Of a stretch of 16,299 nt of DNA, positions 1 through 8,053 are shown one piece after another. A program made the translations under genes and the position numbers. The notes beneath the pieces are model-generated. The model did not search any database and was not told the DNA's origin. It worked only from the letters and a program-made list of their open reading frames with translations. Within the stretch, counting starts at the first letter, position 1. Each line of letters opens with the position of its first letter. Source of the DNA: Candidatus Aphodoplasma excrementigallinarum (GTDB lineage: Bacteria > Bacillota > Clostridia > UBA1381 > UMGS1253); the NCBI GenBank assembly GCA_018713805.1, contig DVOF01000141.1, positions 1-16,299 of the forward strand. The letters run 5' to 3'.

Positions 1-1
1 G

Positions 2-325
2 GTCATCATGTATGCCGACCGGGTGACGGACTCCATGCAGCGCGCCATTGATGAAACGAACCGCCGCCGCAAGATTCAGAAGGATTTCAACGACGCGCAC
101 GGCATTGTGCCGACCACAATCAAGAAGTCCATCCGCGATGTGATCGAGGCGACGAAACAGGTGGAGGCAGAAGAGGAAAAAACGCCTGCCAAGGCCGACC
201 CGGTGAACGCGGAACTGATGATTCTGAAGCTGACCGACCAGATGAACGAGGCGGCGCGGCGGCTTGACTTTGAGCAGGCTGCAAAGCTGCGCGATAAAAT
301 CAAAAAACTGAGAGATGAGGTTTGA
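2..325 (+). CDS. uvrB: UvrABC system protein B, C-terminal part (left end cut by window)
   Basis: This is the end of the DNA damage recognition helicase of nucleotide excision repair, which is loaded by UvrA and then recruits UvrC. The open frame already runs at the window edge, and 107 residues are visible. The first part (VIMYADRVTDSMQRAI) matches the last helicase-domain stretch of UvrB, followed by the conserved region with RRRKIQKDFNDAHGIVP. A charged linker of about 25 residues leads to a C-terminal UVR motif (last ~40 residues, LxxxMxxAAxxLxFExAAxLRDxI), the coiled-coil hairpin that binds UvrC and UvrA. Most of the protein, including the helicase motifs, lies upstream of the window. 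The stop codon is 3 nt before the next gene, so the two are probably translationally coupled. Identification is certain for the family; only the upstream part is unseen. Confidence 0.96.
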   Translation, partial: VIMYADRVTDSMQRAIDETNRRRKIQKDFNDAHGIVPTTIKKSIRDVIEATKQVEAEEEKTPAKADPVNAELMILKLTDQMNEAARRLDFEQAAKLRDKIKKLRDEV

Positions 326-328
326 GAG

Positions 329-721
329 ATGCTTGAACAAAAAAACAGGGACGCCGTTATCGAGTTTCTGCGCCAGCAGCTCGACCCGGTATTTATCTAT
401 TTTGCAGACCATACGGTCACGGAAAATATATTTGATATTGCTTATTACTCTGAGGTGGCAACCGACGAGTATACCACCTGCCTGCTGGAAAATAAAATTT
501 CCGAGCTGTTAGGCGTCGAGGTGGAGCTCAATAACCTGCGCGAATGCGACATGCAGTTTGCCGGGGAGATCATATCGGACGGAAGCGTCGTATACTGCAA
601 AAGCGAGCTGGAAAAAAGCCGGTTTCTAAACGGCCTTGCGCGGGAGTTCGAGTCCATGCGGATTAGCCGTGCTATGCTGATTAACCGGCTCAACGAGTGC
701 GAAAGTATGTATGAACAATAA
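329..721 (+). CDS. Small protein resembling a degenerate MNT-type nucleotidyltransferase
   Basis: The protein has 130 residues and no signal peptide or membrane segment. Its start is supported by GAGG at 317-320, 8 nt upstream. By eye it follows the layout of small MNT/minimal nucleotidyltransferase proteins: an N-terminal helix, a strand-turn-helix (VFIYFADHTVTENIFDIAYY, residues ~21-40), a helix ending in ELLGVEVELNNL, then EIISDGSVVYCKSELEKSRF and a terminal helix. In active members the turn holds a GS pair and a D-x-D, with a third Asp in a V-D-L strand. Here GS reads AD, the first Asp is missing and the third position is Glu (VEL), so catalysis looks lost. It lies between uvrB and uvrA with only 3 nt and 33 nt of spacing, so it is co-expressed with them. 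The family assignment is inference from remembered consensus; an unrelated small protein remains possible. Function is unknown. Confidence 0.6.
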   Translation: MLEQKNRDAVIEFLRQQLDPVFIYFADHTVTENIFDIAYYSEVATDEYTTCLLENKISELLGVEVELNNLRECDMQFAGEIISDGSVVYCKSELEKSRFLNGLAREFESMRISRAMLINRLNECESMYEQ

Positions 722-735
722 ATTGCAATAAATTG
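716..735 (+). repeat. Perfect tandem duplication of a 10-bp unit across a stop codon
   Basis: The unit CAATAAATTG occurs twice in direct succession (716-725 and 726-735). The first copy contains the TAA stop (719-721) of the small gene upstream of uvrA. The second copy's final G is the first base of the GAAAGG ribosome binding site candidate for uvrA. It looks like a simple slippage duplication. Confidence 0.85.
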
Positions 736-754
736 AAAGGAAAATCAAGGGACG

Positions 755-3604
755 ATGGCAAAAGACAGTATATTTATAAAAGGCGCCAGGGAACACAACC
801 TGAAAAATATTGATGTGACAATACCGCGCGACAAGCTGGTCGTGCTGACCGGGCTGAGCGGGTCGGGTAAGTCCTCGCTGGCGTTCGATACCATATATGC
901 GGAGGGGCAGCGGCGCTATGTCGAGTCGCTGTCCGCTTATGCGCGCCAGTTTTTGGGCCAGATGGACAAGCCGGACGTCGACTATATCGAGGGGCTGTCC
1001 CCGGCGATCAGCATTGACCAGAAAACGACGAGCAAGAACCCGCGCTCCACAGTCGGTACGGTGACGGAGGTGTACGACTATCTGCGTCTGCTTTACGCCC
1101 GCATCGGTATCCCGCACTGCTACAAATGCGGCAGGCCGATTGCGCGGCAGAGCATCGACCAGATTATCGACCAGGTGCTGGCGCTCCCGATGGGGAGCAA
1201 ATTGTTGATTCTTGCTCCGGTCGTGCGCGCGCGCAAGGGCGAACACCAGAAGGTGTTTGACAGTGCGAAAAGGTCCGGCTATGTGCGCGTCCGGGTCGAC
1301 GGCCTGGTATACGACCTGTCTGAGGTGCCAAAGCTTGAGAAGAATAAAAAGCACAACATCGAGCTTGTGATCGACCGTATGGTCATCCGCGACGATATCC
1401 GCAAGCGGCTCGCCGACTCGCTGGAAACGGCTCTCAAGATTGCGGGCGGGCTTGTAATTGTGGACGTGATAGACGGCGAGGAAATGATGTTTTCTCAAAA
1501 CTATGCCTGCGAGCATTGCGGCGTAAGCATGGAGGAGCTGACCCCGCGTATGTTCTCCTTCAATTCGCCGTTCGGCGCATGCGAGGAGTGCAGCGGCCTG
1601 GGCTTTATGATGAAGATCGACCCGGAGCTTGTCGTGCGGGACAAAAATAAAAGTATCAACGAGGGCGCGATCGCCGTGACGGGCTGGATGGCGCCGGGGA
1701 TTGAGGACAGCATGGCGGCGGCGTATTACCGCGGCCTGTCGGAGCATTACGGGTTTAGCCTCGATACGCCGTATAAGGATTTGCCAGACAAGATTAAGGA
1801 TATTTTGCTCTACGGGAGCAAGGGGGAAAAGTTCAAGGTCGAGTTTTCCCGCAGCTATGGGCAGAGCACCTATATGACCGACTTTGAAGGGATTGTCAAC
1901 AATCTGCAGCGGCGGCATAAGGAGACGAATTCGGACTGGATGCGCGCGGAGCTGGAGGGCTATATGAGCAACCATCCGTGCCCGTCGTGCCATGGGATGC
2001 GTTTAAAGCCGCAGGTGCTTGCCGTCACCATCGGCGGAAAGAATATCAACGAAGTGACGGATCTCTCTATTGTAAAGGCAATCGAGTTTTTCAAGTCGTT
2101 GTCGCTCACGGAAAAGGAACAAACCATCGCAGAGCAGATTCTCAAGGAGATTCTTGAGCGCCTCGGCTTTTTGAAAAACGTCGGGCTGGGATATCTGACG
2201 CTGTCACGTTCGGCAGGGACGCTGTCAGGCGGCGAGGCGCAGCGCATCCGTCTGGCGACGCAGATTGGGTCAAGCCTGATGGGCGTATTGTACATTCTCG
2301 ACGAGCCAAGCATTGGCCTGCATCAGCGTGACAACGAGAAACTGCTCGCCACACTGAAGACGCTGCGCGATTTGGGCAACACGCTGATCGTCGTGGAGCA
2401 TGACGAGGACACCATGTATGCGGCGGACCATATCATCGACATTGGTCCCGGCGCTGGGATACACGGCGGGTATCTGGTCGCACAGGGCACGGCAGCGGAC
2501 ATCATGAAGGTGGAGGGCTCCGCCACGGGCGATTATATGAGTGGGCGTAAATTTATCCCGATTCCAAAAGAGCGCCGTAAGCCCAATGGGCATTATCTTG
2601 AGGTGAAGGGCGCGGCGCAGAACAATTTGAAAAATATCAATGTGAAAATCCCGCTTGGCGTGTTCACATGCGTGACAGGCGTTTCCGGCTCTGGGAAATC
2701 CTCGCTTGTCAATGAGATTATCTATAAATATCTTGCGCGCGAGTTAAATGGTGCGCGCTCCAAAAACGGGACGGTTAAGCAAATCAAGGGGCTGGAGTAC
2801 CTTGACAAGGTAATCGACATCAACCAGTCCCCGATCGGGCGGACGCCGCGCTCTAACCCGGCGACGTATACGGGGCTGTTTTCCGATATACGCGAGCTGT
2901 TTGCCAGCACGGTGGAGGCAAAGGTGCGCGGGTACAAGGCCGGGCGTTTCAGCTTCAATGTAAAGGGCGGGCGCTGCGAGGCATGCTGCGGCGACGGTAT
3001 CATCCAAATCGAGATGCACTTTCTGCCGGATGTCTACGTCCCGTGCGAGGTCTGCAAAGGGAAACGCTACTCCAAAGAGACATTGGAGGTAAAATATAAA
3101 GGGAAAAACATCAGCGAGGTCCTTGACATGACGGTGGAGGAGGCGCTAACCTTCTTTGAGAATATCCCGCGTCTGCACCGCAAAATCCAGACGCTTTACG
3201 ACGTAGGACTCGGCTATATTAAGCTGGGGCAGTCGTCCACCACGCTGTCAGGCGGCGAGGCGCAGCGCGTCAAGCTTGCGACCGAGCTCAGCAAGCGGAG
3301 CACGGGCAAGACGATCTATATCCTTGACGAGCCGACGACGGGGCTGCATGTGGCGGACGTACACCGCCTGCTGGACGTGTTGCAGCGACTGGTTGATGCA
3401 GGCAACACAGTGCTTGTGATCGAGCATAACCTCGACGTGATTAAAACGGCGGACTATCTGATCGACCTCGGCCCGGAGGGCGGCGACGCCGGCGGTGAGG
3501 TACTCTGTGCTGGTACGCCGGAGCAGGTCGCAAAATGCAAGCAGTCGTATACGGGACAATACTTGAAAAAAGTGCTTGAAAAGGAAAAACAGCGGGACAA
3601 ATAA
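755..3604 (+). CDS. uvrA: UvrABC system protein A, excision nuclease ATPase subunit
   Basis: UvrA is the dimeric ABC-type ATPase that scans DNA for distortions and loads UvrB. It has 949 residues, a normal family length. The first Walker A is at residues 33-41 (GLSGSGKSS, K39). Zinc module 1 has cysteines 252, 255, 276 and 279. The first ABC signature (LSGGEAQRIRLA) begins at 490 and its Walker B reads LYILDEPSIGLHQRD. The second Walker A holds K648, zinc module 2 has cysteines 741, 744, 764 and 767, and the second signature begins at 831. An additional CxxC pair lies in HCYKCGRP near residue 122. An extra cysteine (C745) follows ligand C744. The start is fixed by the canonical N-terminus (IFIKGAREHNLKNID), although the ribosome binding site is poorly spaced: GAAAGG at 735-740 is 14 nt away and AAGGG at 747-751 is only 3 nt away. 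It is the last gene of the uvr cluster and is followed by a hairpin. Confidence 0.98.
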   Translation: MAKDSIFIKGAREHNLKNIDVTIPRDKLVVLTGLSGSGKSSLAFDTIYAEGQRRYVESLSAYARQFLGQMDKPDVDYIEGLSPAISIDQKTTSKNPRSTVGTVTEVYDYLRLLYARIGIPHCYKCGRPIARQSIDQIIDQVLALPMGSKLLILAPVVRARKGEHQKVFDSAKRSGYVRVRVDGLVYDLSEVPKLEKNKKHNIELVIDRMVIRDDIRKRLADSLETALKIAGGLVIVDVIDGEEMMFSQNYACEHCGVSMEELTPRMFSFNSPFGACEECSGLGFMMKIDPELVVRDKNKSINEGAIAVTGWMAPGIEDSMAAAYYRGLSEHYGFSLDTPYKDLPDKIKDILLYGSKGEKFKVEFSRSYGQSTYMTDFEGIVNNLQRRHKETNSDWMRAELEGYMSNHPCPSCHGMRLKPQVLAVTIGGKNINEVTDLSIVKAIEFFKSLSLTEKEQTIAEQILKEILERLGFLKNVGLGYLTLSRSAGTLSGGEAQRIRLATQIGSSLMGVLYILDEPSIGLHQRDNEKLLATLKTLRDLGNTLIVVEHDEDTMYAADHIIDIGPGAGIHGGYLVAQGTAADIMKVEGSATGDYMSGRKFIPIPKERRKPNGHYLEVKGAAQNNLKNINVKIPLGVFTCVTGVSGSGKSSLVNEIIYKYLARELNGARSKNGTVKQIKGLEYLDKVIDINQSPIGRTPRSNPATYTGLFSDIRELFASTVEAKVRGYKAGRFSFNVKGGRCEACCGDGIIQIEMHFLPDVYVPCEVCKGKRYSKETLEVKYKGKNISEVLDMTVEEALTFFENIPRLHRKIQTLYDVGLGYIKLGQSSTTLSGGEAQRVKLATELSKRSTGKTIYILDEPTTGLHVADVHRLLDVLQRLVDAGNTVLVIEHNLDVIKTADYLIDLGPEGGDAGGEVLCAGTPEQVAKCKQSYTGQYLKKVLEKEKQRDK

Positions 3605-3614
3605 ACCCGCAATA

Positions 3615-3664
3615 AAAGAAGAACCGCATAAAATATTTTTCGATATTTTACGCGATTCTTCTTT
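3615..3664 (+). terminator. Probable intrinsic terminator after uvrA (possibly bidirectional)
   Basis: An inverted repeat with 22-nt arms (3615-3636 and 3643-3664) and a 6-nt loop (TTTTCG) lies 10 nt after the uvrA stop. Twenty of 22 positions pair; the two mismatches are C-A and A-C. The arms begin AAAGAAGAA and end TTCTTCTTT, so the U-rich tail is part of the stem's foot and the structure reads similarly on both strands. A short G/C core (CGC) interrupts A/T-rich pairing, so the stem is weaker than a classical GC-rich terminator. Its position between two functionally unrelated genes supports termination of the uvr transcript. Confidence 0.7.
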
Positions 3665-3690
3665 ACTTATTGGCGCAAAAGAGGTAAAAT
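3662..3690 (+). promoter_or_regulatory. Candidate sigma-A promoter for purL
   Basis: The -35 candidate TTTACT (3662-3667) matches four of six consensus bases, and the -10 candidate TAAAAT (3685-3690) matches five of six. They are separated by exactly 17 nt. Transcription would start near 3697, giving an mRNA leader of about 50 nt that ends in GGGAGG (3735-3740), 8 nt before the purL start. The -35 box overlaps the foot of the upstream hairpin. I saw no PurR box or purine riboswitch in the remaining leader. Confidence 0.5.
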
Positions 3691-3748
3691 AAACTGTAAT
3701 ACGTTTGTCATATTTTAATACATCAGCACAATTTGGGAGGATGGATAC

Positions 3749-6700
3749 ATGAGTGAGGCAGTACGCCGTATTTTTGTGGAAAAAAGGGAGGAGTTTGCCG
3801 TTGAGGCGCACGGCATGCTGGCCGACCTGCGGGAGAATTTGTCGTTAGGCGGCCTGAAGGGCATAAGGATCATCAACCGTTACGATGTGACCGGGCTCAG
3901 CGACAGCGAGTATGCGCAGGCGCGCGGCCTGATTTTTTCTGAGCCTCCGGTGGATATCTGCTATGAGGAAGAAATCGAAATCGAGAAGGATGCGCGCGTA
4001 TTTGCCATTGAATATCTGCCGGGGCAGTATGACCAGCGCGCGGATTCCGCCGAAGAGTGTATCTCTATTTTGACGCAGAAGGAGCGCCCGACGGTAAAGA
4101 CGGCAAAGCTCATCGTGCTGTACGGCGCGCTCAGCGACAGTGAATTCGACGCGGTAAAGCACTACATTATCAACCCGGTGGAAATGCGGGAAGCCTCGCT
4201 CGAAAAGCCGGACACGCTCGCGCTTGACGCGGCCGTCCCGGAGGATGTGGCGACGATTGACGGGTTTACGTCCATGGACGAGCAGGCGCTGGCGGAAATG
4301 ATTCAAAGCATGGGCTTTGCCATGGACAAGGATGATTTGCGCTTCTGCCGCGACTATTTCAAAAATACGGAACGACGCGACCCTACGGTGACGGAGCTGC
4401 GCATGATTGATACCTATTGGTCCGACCATTGCCGGCATACGACCTTCGGCACGAAAATCAAAGAGGTTACCATTCCGGATGGAAAGTATGCCTCCTGTAT
4501 CCGCGAGGCGTACCACACATATCTGGATACGAAGCAGGAGCTGTATCCGCAGGGGCGCGATACGACGCTGATGGATATTGCGCTCGCTGCTATGAAAAAG
4601 CTGAAAAAGGACGGCGTTCTTACCAAGCTGGACGAGTCGGAGGAAATCAACGCGTGCAGCATTGAGGTAGACGTCGACGTGGACGGCAGGACAGAAAAAT
4701 GGCTGATAATGTTTAAAAATGAAACGCATAACCACCCGACGGAGATCGAACCCTTCGGCGGCGCGGCAACGTGCCTCGGCGGCGCGATTCGCGACCCGCT
4801 TTCCGGGCGTTCCTACGTCTACCAGGCAATGCGCATTACCGGTGCGGGCGACCCGCGCAAAACCATGCAGGAGACGCTTCCTGGCAAGCTGATGCAGAAA
4901 AAGATTGTACGCACGGCGGCGGCGGGCTACAGCTCCTACGGGAACCAGATTGGCCTTGCAACCGGACAGGTTGCGGAAATCTACCACGAGGGCTACGTTG
5001 CCAAGCATATGGAACTGGGGGCGGTTATTGCGGCGGCCCCGAAGGAAAATGTGATTCGCACGCGTCCGTGCCCCGGCGACGTTGTAATTCTGCTGGGCGG
5101 AAAGACGGGGCGCGACGGCTGCGGCGGCGCGACGGGCTCTTCGAAGGCGCACACAACCGAGTCGCTCGAAACGTGCGGCGCGGAGGTGCAAAAGGGTAAC
5201 CCGCCTGTGGAACGGAAGATTCAGCGCCTGTTCCGCAACGGCGATGTGACGCGGATGATCAAACGCTGCAACGACTTTGGCGCGGGCGGCGTTTCGGTTG
5301 CAATTGGTGAGCTTGCGGATGGGCTTGACATTGATCTTGACAAGGTGCCGAAAAAATATGACGGGCTTGATGGGACAGAGCTTGCGATATCCGAGTCGCA
5401 GGAGCGCATGGCGGTCGTTGTCAGCCGTTCCGACGCGGCGGCGTTTATTACCCATGCAAAAGAGGAAAACCTCGACGCAGTCATCGTCGCTGTCGTTACG
5501 GATAAAAACCGGCTTACCATGACATGGCGCGGGAAAACGATCTGCGATATATCGCGCGATTTTCTCAACACAAACGGCGCGGCGAAAACGACGACGGTTT
5601 CTGTGACGCTGCCATCTGAAAAGGAGTCCCCCTTTACACAAAAAGATGACTTTGATTTAAAAGATAAATGGCTCAAAACGCTTTCCTCGCTCAACGTATG
5701 CTCGCAAAAGGGGCTGGTTGAGCGGTTTGACAGCACGATTGGCGCGGGCAGCGTGTTGATGCCGTACGGCGGCAAAACACAGCTTACGCCGACGGACGGC
5801 ATGGTAGCAAAGGTGCCCGTTCTGCATGGAAAGACAAACACCGCGACAGTCATGACGTATGGGTACGACCCGTATCTCTCGTCGTGGTCGCCGTTCCACG
5901 GTAGTATTTACGCCGTGGTAGAGTCGGTATCAAAGGCCGTTGCGCTCGGCGCGCGTTATGAGGATATCTATTTGACCTTGCAGGAGTACTTCGAGCGCTT
6001 GGGGAGCGACCCGGCGCGGTGGGGCAAACCGTTTGCCGCGCTGCTCGGCGCATTTACCGCACAGAAAGAGCTGGGCATTGCCGCAATCGGAGGGAAGGAT
6101 TCCATGAGCGGCAGCTTTGAGAAGCTGGATGTGCCGCCGACGCTCGTTTCCTTTGCAGTCAACACAGTTAAGGCGGATACTGTCGTATCGCCGGAGTTTA
6201 AAAAGGCTGGGGACGTCGTTGTTTTGGTCAAGGTTAAAAAGGACGAAAACCTGCTTCCGGACTTTGCCGCGCTGCGTGCGCAGTACGAGAAAATATACGA
6301 GCTGATTCAAAAGGGATGTGTGCGCGCCAGCAGCGTTGTCAAGGGCGGCGGCCTGTGTGAGGCGGTCAGCAAAATGTGCTTCGGCAACATGCTCGGCTTT
6401 GCCTTTGATCAAGGCGTTACGAAGCAGGACCTGTTTGCAAAGGAATACGGCGCAATCGTTTTGGAAACAGACGATCTTTCCGCATTTGACGGATTGGAAT
6501 ATACGTATCTTGGAACCGTAACAGACCACGGCTGTATTGAGGTGTGCGGCGAAAAAATCGGCCTTGCCGACGCAGTATCCGCGTGGGAGAGCACGCTCGA
6601 GGGTGTATACCCAACAAAGGCGGAGGGCGCAAAGCCCTGCAAGACGTATTCCTTCGAGCGCAAGAGCGTGCTCGTTGCTAAGAATACCTTTGCAAAGCCG

Positions 6701-7492
6701 CGCGTATTTATCCCGGTATTCCCGGGCACCAACTGCGAATACGACACTGCGCGCGCCTTTGAGGCGGCTGGGGCGGCTGTTGATGTGCTGCCGTTTATCA
6801 ACCTTACGCCGGAAGATACGGCGCGCACGCTTGACAATATGGCAAAGGCGGTCAGCCAGGCACAGATCGTCATGCTGCCGGGAGGATTTTCCGGCGGCGA
6901 CGAGCCGGACGGCTCCGGGAAGTACATTGCGACTGCGTTCCGCAATCCGAAGGTGAGCGACGCGGTCAACGAGCTGCTCACCAACCGCGACGGCCTGATG
7001 CTCGGCATCTGCAACGGTTTCCAGGCGCTGATCAAGCTCGGCCTTGTTACGCACGGGCAGATTGTTGACCTTGCCGAGGACGCGCCGACGCTGACGTTTA
7101 ACAACATCGGCCGCCACGTATCGACGATTGTCACGACGCGGATTGCGTCCAACCGTTCGCCGTGGCTCTACGGCGTCGAGGTGGGCGACTGCCACAGCAT
7201 TGCCGTATCGCACGGCGAGGGGCGGTTTTATGCAAATGAAGAATGGCTGGCGCGTTTGGTCCAAAACGGGCAGATTGCGACGCAGTATGTAAACCCGGAC
7301 GGGCAGGCCAGCGCGGATATCCCGTACAACCCGAACGGTTCAGTTGCGGCAATAGAAGGGATTATCAGCCCGGACGGACGTGTCTTCGGCAAGATGGGGC
7401 ACAGCGAGCGCGCGGGGGAGAATATTTTCTCCAATATCGAAGGCGAAAAAGACCAGAAGCTCTTCGTTTCAGGCGTGAAGTATTTCAAATAG
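3749..7492 (+). CDS. purL: Phosphoribosylformylglycinamidine synthase, single-chain with fused glutaminase
   Basis: This cytoplasmic enzyme performs the fourth step of purine synthesis, converting FGAR, glutamine and ATP to FGAM. At 1247 residues it combines what many Gram-positive bacteria encode as PurS, PurL and PurQ, and it resembles the long clostridial clade. The N-terminal ~150 residues form the PurS-like domain. The synthetase core contains THNHPTEIEPFGG (H327, H329) and GGKDSMSG. From about residue 985 a class I glutaminase domain begins (VFIPVFPGTNCEYD) with nucleophile C1088 in LGICNGFQ and the H1218/E1220 pair in GHSER, so all catalytic residues are present. The start has GGGAGG 8 nt upstream. 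No other pur genes are nearby, and the gene has its own candidate promoter. It is followed after 9 nt by an adenosyltransferase gene whose ribosome binding site overlaps the purL stop codon. Confidence 0.97.
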   Translation: MSEAVRRIFVEKREEFAVEAHGMLADLRENLSLGGLKGIRIINRYDVTGLSDSEYAQARGLIFSEPPVDICYEEEIEIEKDARVFAIEYLPGQYDQRADSAEECISILTQKERPTVKTAKLIVLYGALSDSEFDAVKHYIINPVEMREASLEKPDTLALDAAVPEDVATIDGFTSMDEQALAEMIQSMGFAMDKDDLRFCRDYFKNTERRDPTVTELRMIDTYWSDHCRHTTFGTKIKEVTIPDGKYASCIREAYHTYLDTKQELYPQGRDTTLMDIALAAMKKLKKDGVLTKLDESEEINACSIEVDVDVDGRTEKWLIMFKNETHNHPTEIEPFGGAATCLGGAIRDPLSGRSYVYQAMRITGAGDPRKTMQETLPGKLMQKKIVRTAAAGYSSYGNQIGLATGQVAEIYHEGYVAKHMELGAVIAAAPKENVIRTRPCPGDVVILLGGKTGRDGCGGATGSSKAHTTESLETCGAEVQKGNPPVERKIQRLFRNGDVTRMIKRCNDFGAGGVSVAIGELADGLDIDLDKVPKKYDGLDGTELAISESQERMAVVVSRSDAAAFITHAKEENLDAVIVAVVTDKNRLTMTWRGKTICDISRDFLNTNGAAKTTTVSVTLPSEKESPFTQKDDFDLKDKWLKTLSSLNVCSQKGLVERFDSTIGAGSVLMPYGGKTQLTPTDGMVAKVPVLHGKTNTATVMTYGYDPYLSSWSPFHGSIYAVVESVSKAVALGARYEDIYLTLQEYFERLGSDPARWGKPFAALLGAFTAQKELGIAAIGGKDSMSGSFEKLDVPPTLVSFAVNTVKADTVVSPEFKKAGDVVVLVKVKKDENLLPDFAALRAQYEKIYELIQKGCVRASSVVKGGGLCEAVSKMCFGNMLGFAFDQGVTKQDLFAKEYGAIVLETDDLSAFDGLEYTYLGTVTDHGCIEVCGEKIGLADAVSAWESTLEGVYPTKAEGAKPCKTYSFERKSVLVAKNTFAKPRVFIPVFPGTNCEYDTARAFEAAGAAVDVLPFINLTPEDTARTLDNMAKAVSQAQIVMLPGGFSGGDEPDGSGKYIATAFRNPKVSDAVNELLTNRDGLMLGICNGFQALIKLGLVTHGQIVDLAEDAPTLTFNNIGRHVSTIVTTRIASNRSPWLYGVEVGDCHSIAVSHGEGRFYANEEWLARLVQNGQIATQYVNPDGQASADIPYNPNGSVAAIEGIISPDGRVFGKMGHSERAGENIFSNIEGEKDQKLFVSGVKYFK

Positions 7493-7501
7493 GAGAACGG
7501 C

Positions 7502-8038
7502 ATGAAAGAGATTGGTTTGGTGCATGTATACACAGGAGATGGAAAGGGCAAGACGACGGCCGCCTTCGGCCTTGCGCTGCGCGCGTATGAAAACGGGCTG
7601 CGCGTATACATCGTGCAGTTTCTAAAAACGTCCCCGAGCGGGGAGGCGGCATTCGTCGAGAGGCTTGGGGATGGGCGGTTTCGCGTATTCCGGTTTGAAA
7701 AACCGCATGGCTTTACGTATGACCAAGACGCGGAAGCGGCAAAGGCCCTGCGCGGGGACGTGGAACGGGCATTAGACTTTATCCATACGGTTTTTCAGGA
7801 GCGTTCCTGCGATCTGCTTGTGCTCGACGAGATCATATGCGCCTGCCAACTTGGGTTGGTTACCCGCGAGGAGCTTTGCGGCCTGATCGATAATAAACCG
7901 CCGGCGTGCGAGCTTGTCCTGACCGGGCGCGGCGCGCCGGAATGGCTGGTTGAGCGGGCAGATTATGTAACCAACATGACGCTTGTGAAGCACCCGTTCC
8001 AAACCGGCACGGATGCGCGGAAGGGCATTGAATTTTAA
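7502..8038 (+). CDS. cobO: Corrinoid adenosyltransferase, CobO/BtuR type
   Basis: The protein transfers the adenosyl group of ATP to reduced cobalt in corrinoids, producing the coenzyme form of vitamin B12 during synthesis or salvage. It has 178 residues, typical of the BtuR/CobO/CobA family. The family P-loop is at residues 12-19 (GDGKGKTT), a Walker-B-like strand is DLLVLDE (104-110), and the C-terminus carries the family block with VKHPF, TGTDARKGIEF. The start is supported by AGGAG at 7491-7495, 6 nt upstream, which overlaps the purL stop. No other cobalamin genes are present in the window, so it probably serves salvage or a pathway encoded elsewhere. The neighbouring genes give no direct functional link. 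The family call is firm; the choice among the symbols cobO, btuR and cobA is by convention. Confidence 0.93.
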   Translation: MKEIGLVHVYTGDGKGKTTAAFGLALRAYENGLRVYIVQFLKTSPSGEAAFVERLGDGRFRVFRFEKPHGFTYDQDAEAAKALRGDVERALDFIHTVFQERSCDLLVLDEIICACQLGLVTREELCGLIDNKPPACELVLTGRGAPEWLVERADYVTNMTLVKHPFQTGTDARKGIEF

Positions 8039-8053
8039 TCTCAAGGAAAGGTA

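Noticed and set aside
626..1993. 455-codon open frame on the minus strand opposite uvrA
   Set aside because: It is in exact register with the uvrA codons. It stays open because the sense codons TTA, CTA and TCA, which would read as antisense stops, are rare here. The translation is Arg/His-rich, with no recognisable domain.
3705..3732. Second promoter candidate TTGTCA/CACAAT before purL
   Set aside because: The -10 is weak, and transcription would start within the GGGAGG ribosome binding site; the TTTACT/TAAAAT pair is better placed.
3845..5641. 598-codon open frame on the minus strand opposite purL
   Set aside because: Same in-register effect of codon bias over a strongly conserved purL domain. 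The composition is atypical and no family motif was seen.
5930..7264. 444-codon open frame on the minus strand opposite the 3' half of purL
   Set aside because: Again in register with the sense codons. The sense strand encodes intact catalytic glutaminase residues, so the antisense frame is a shadow.
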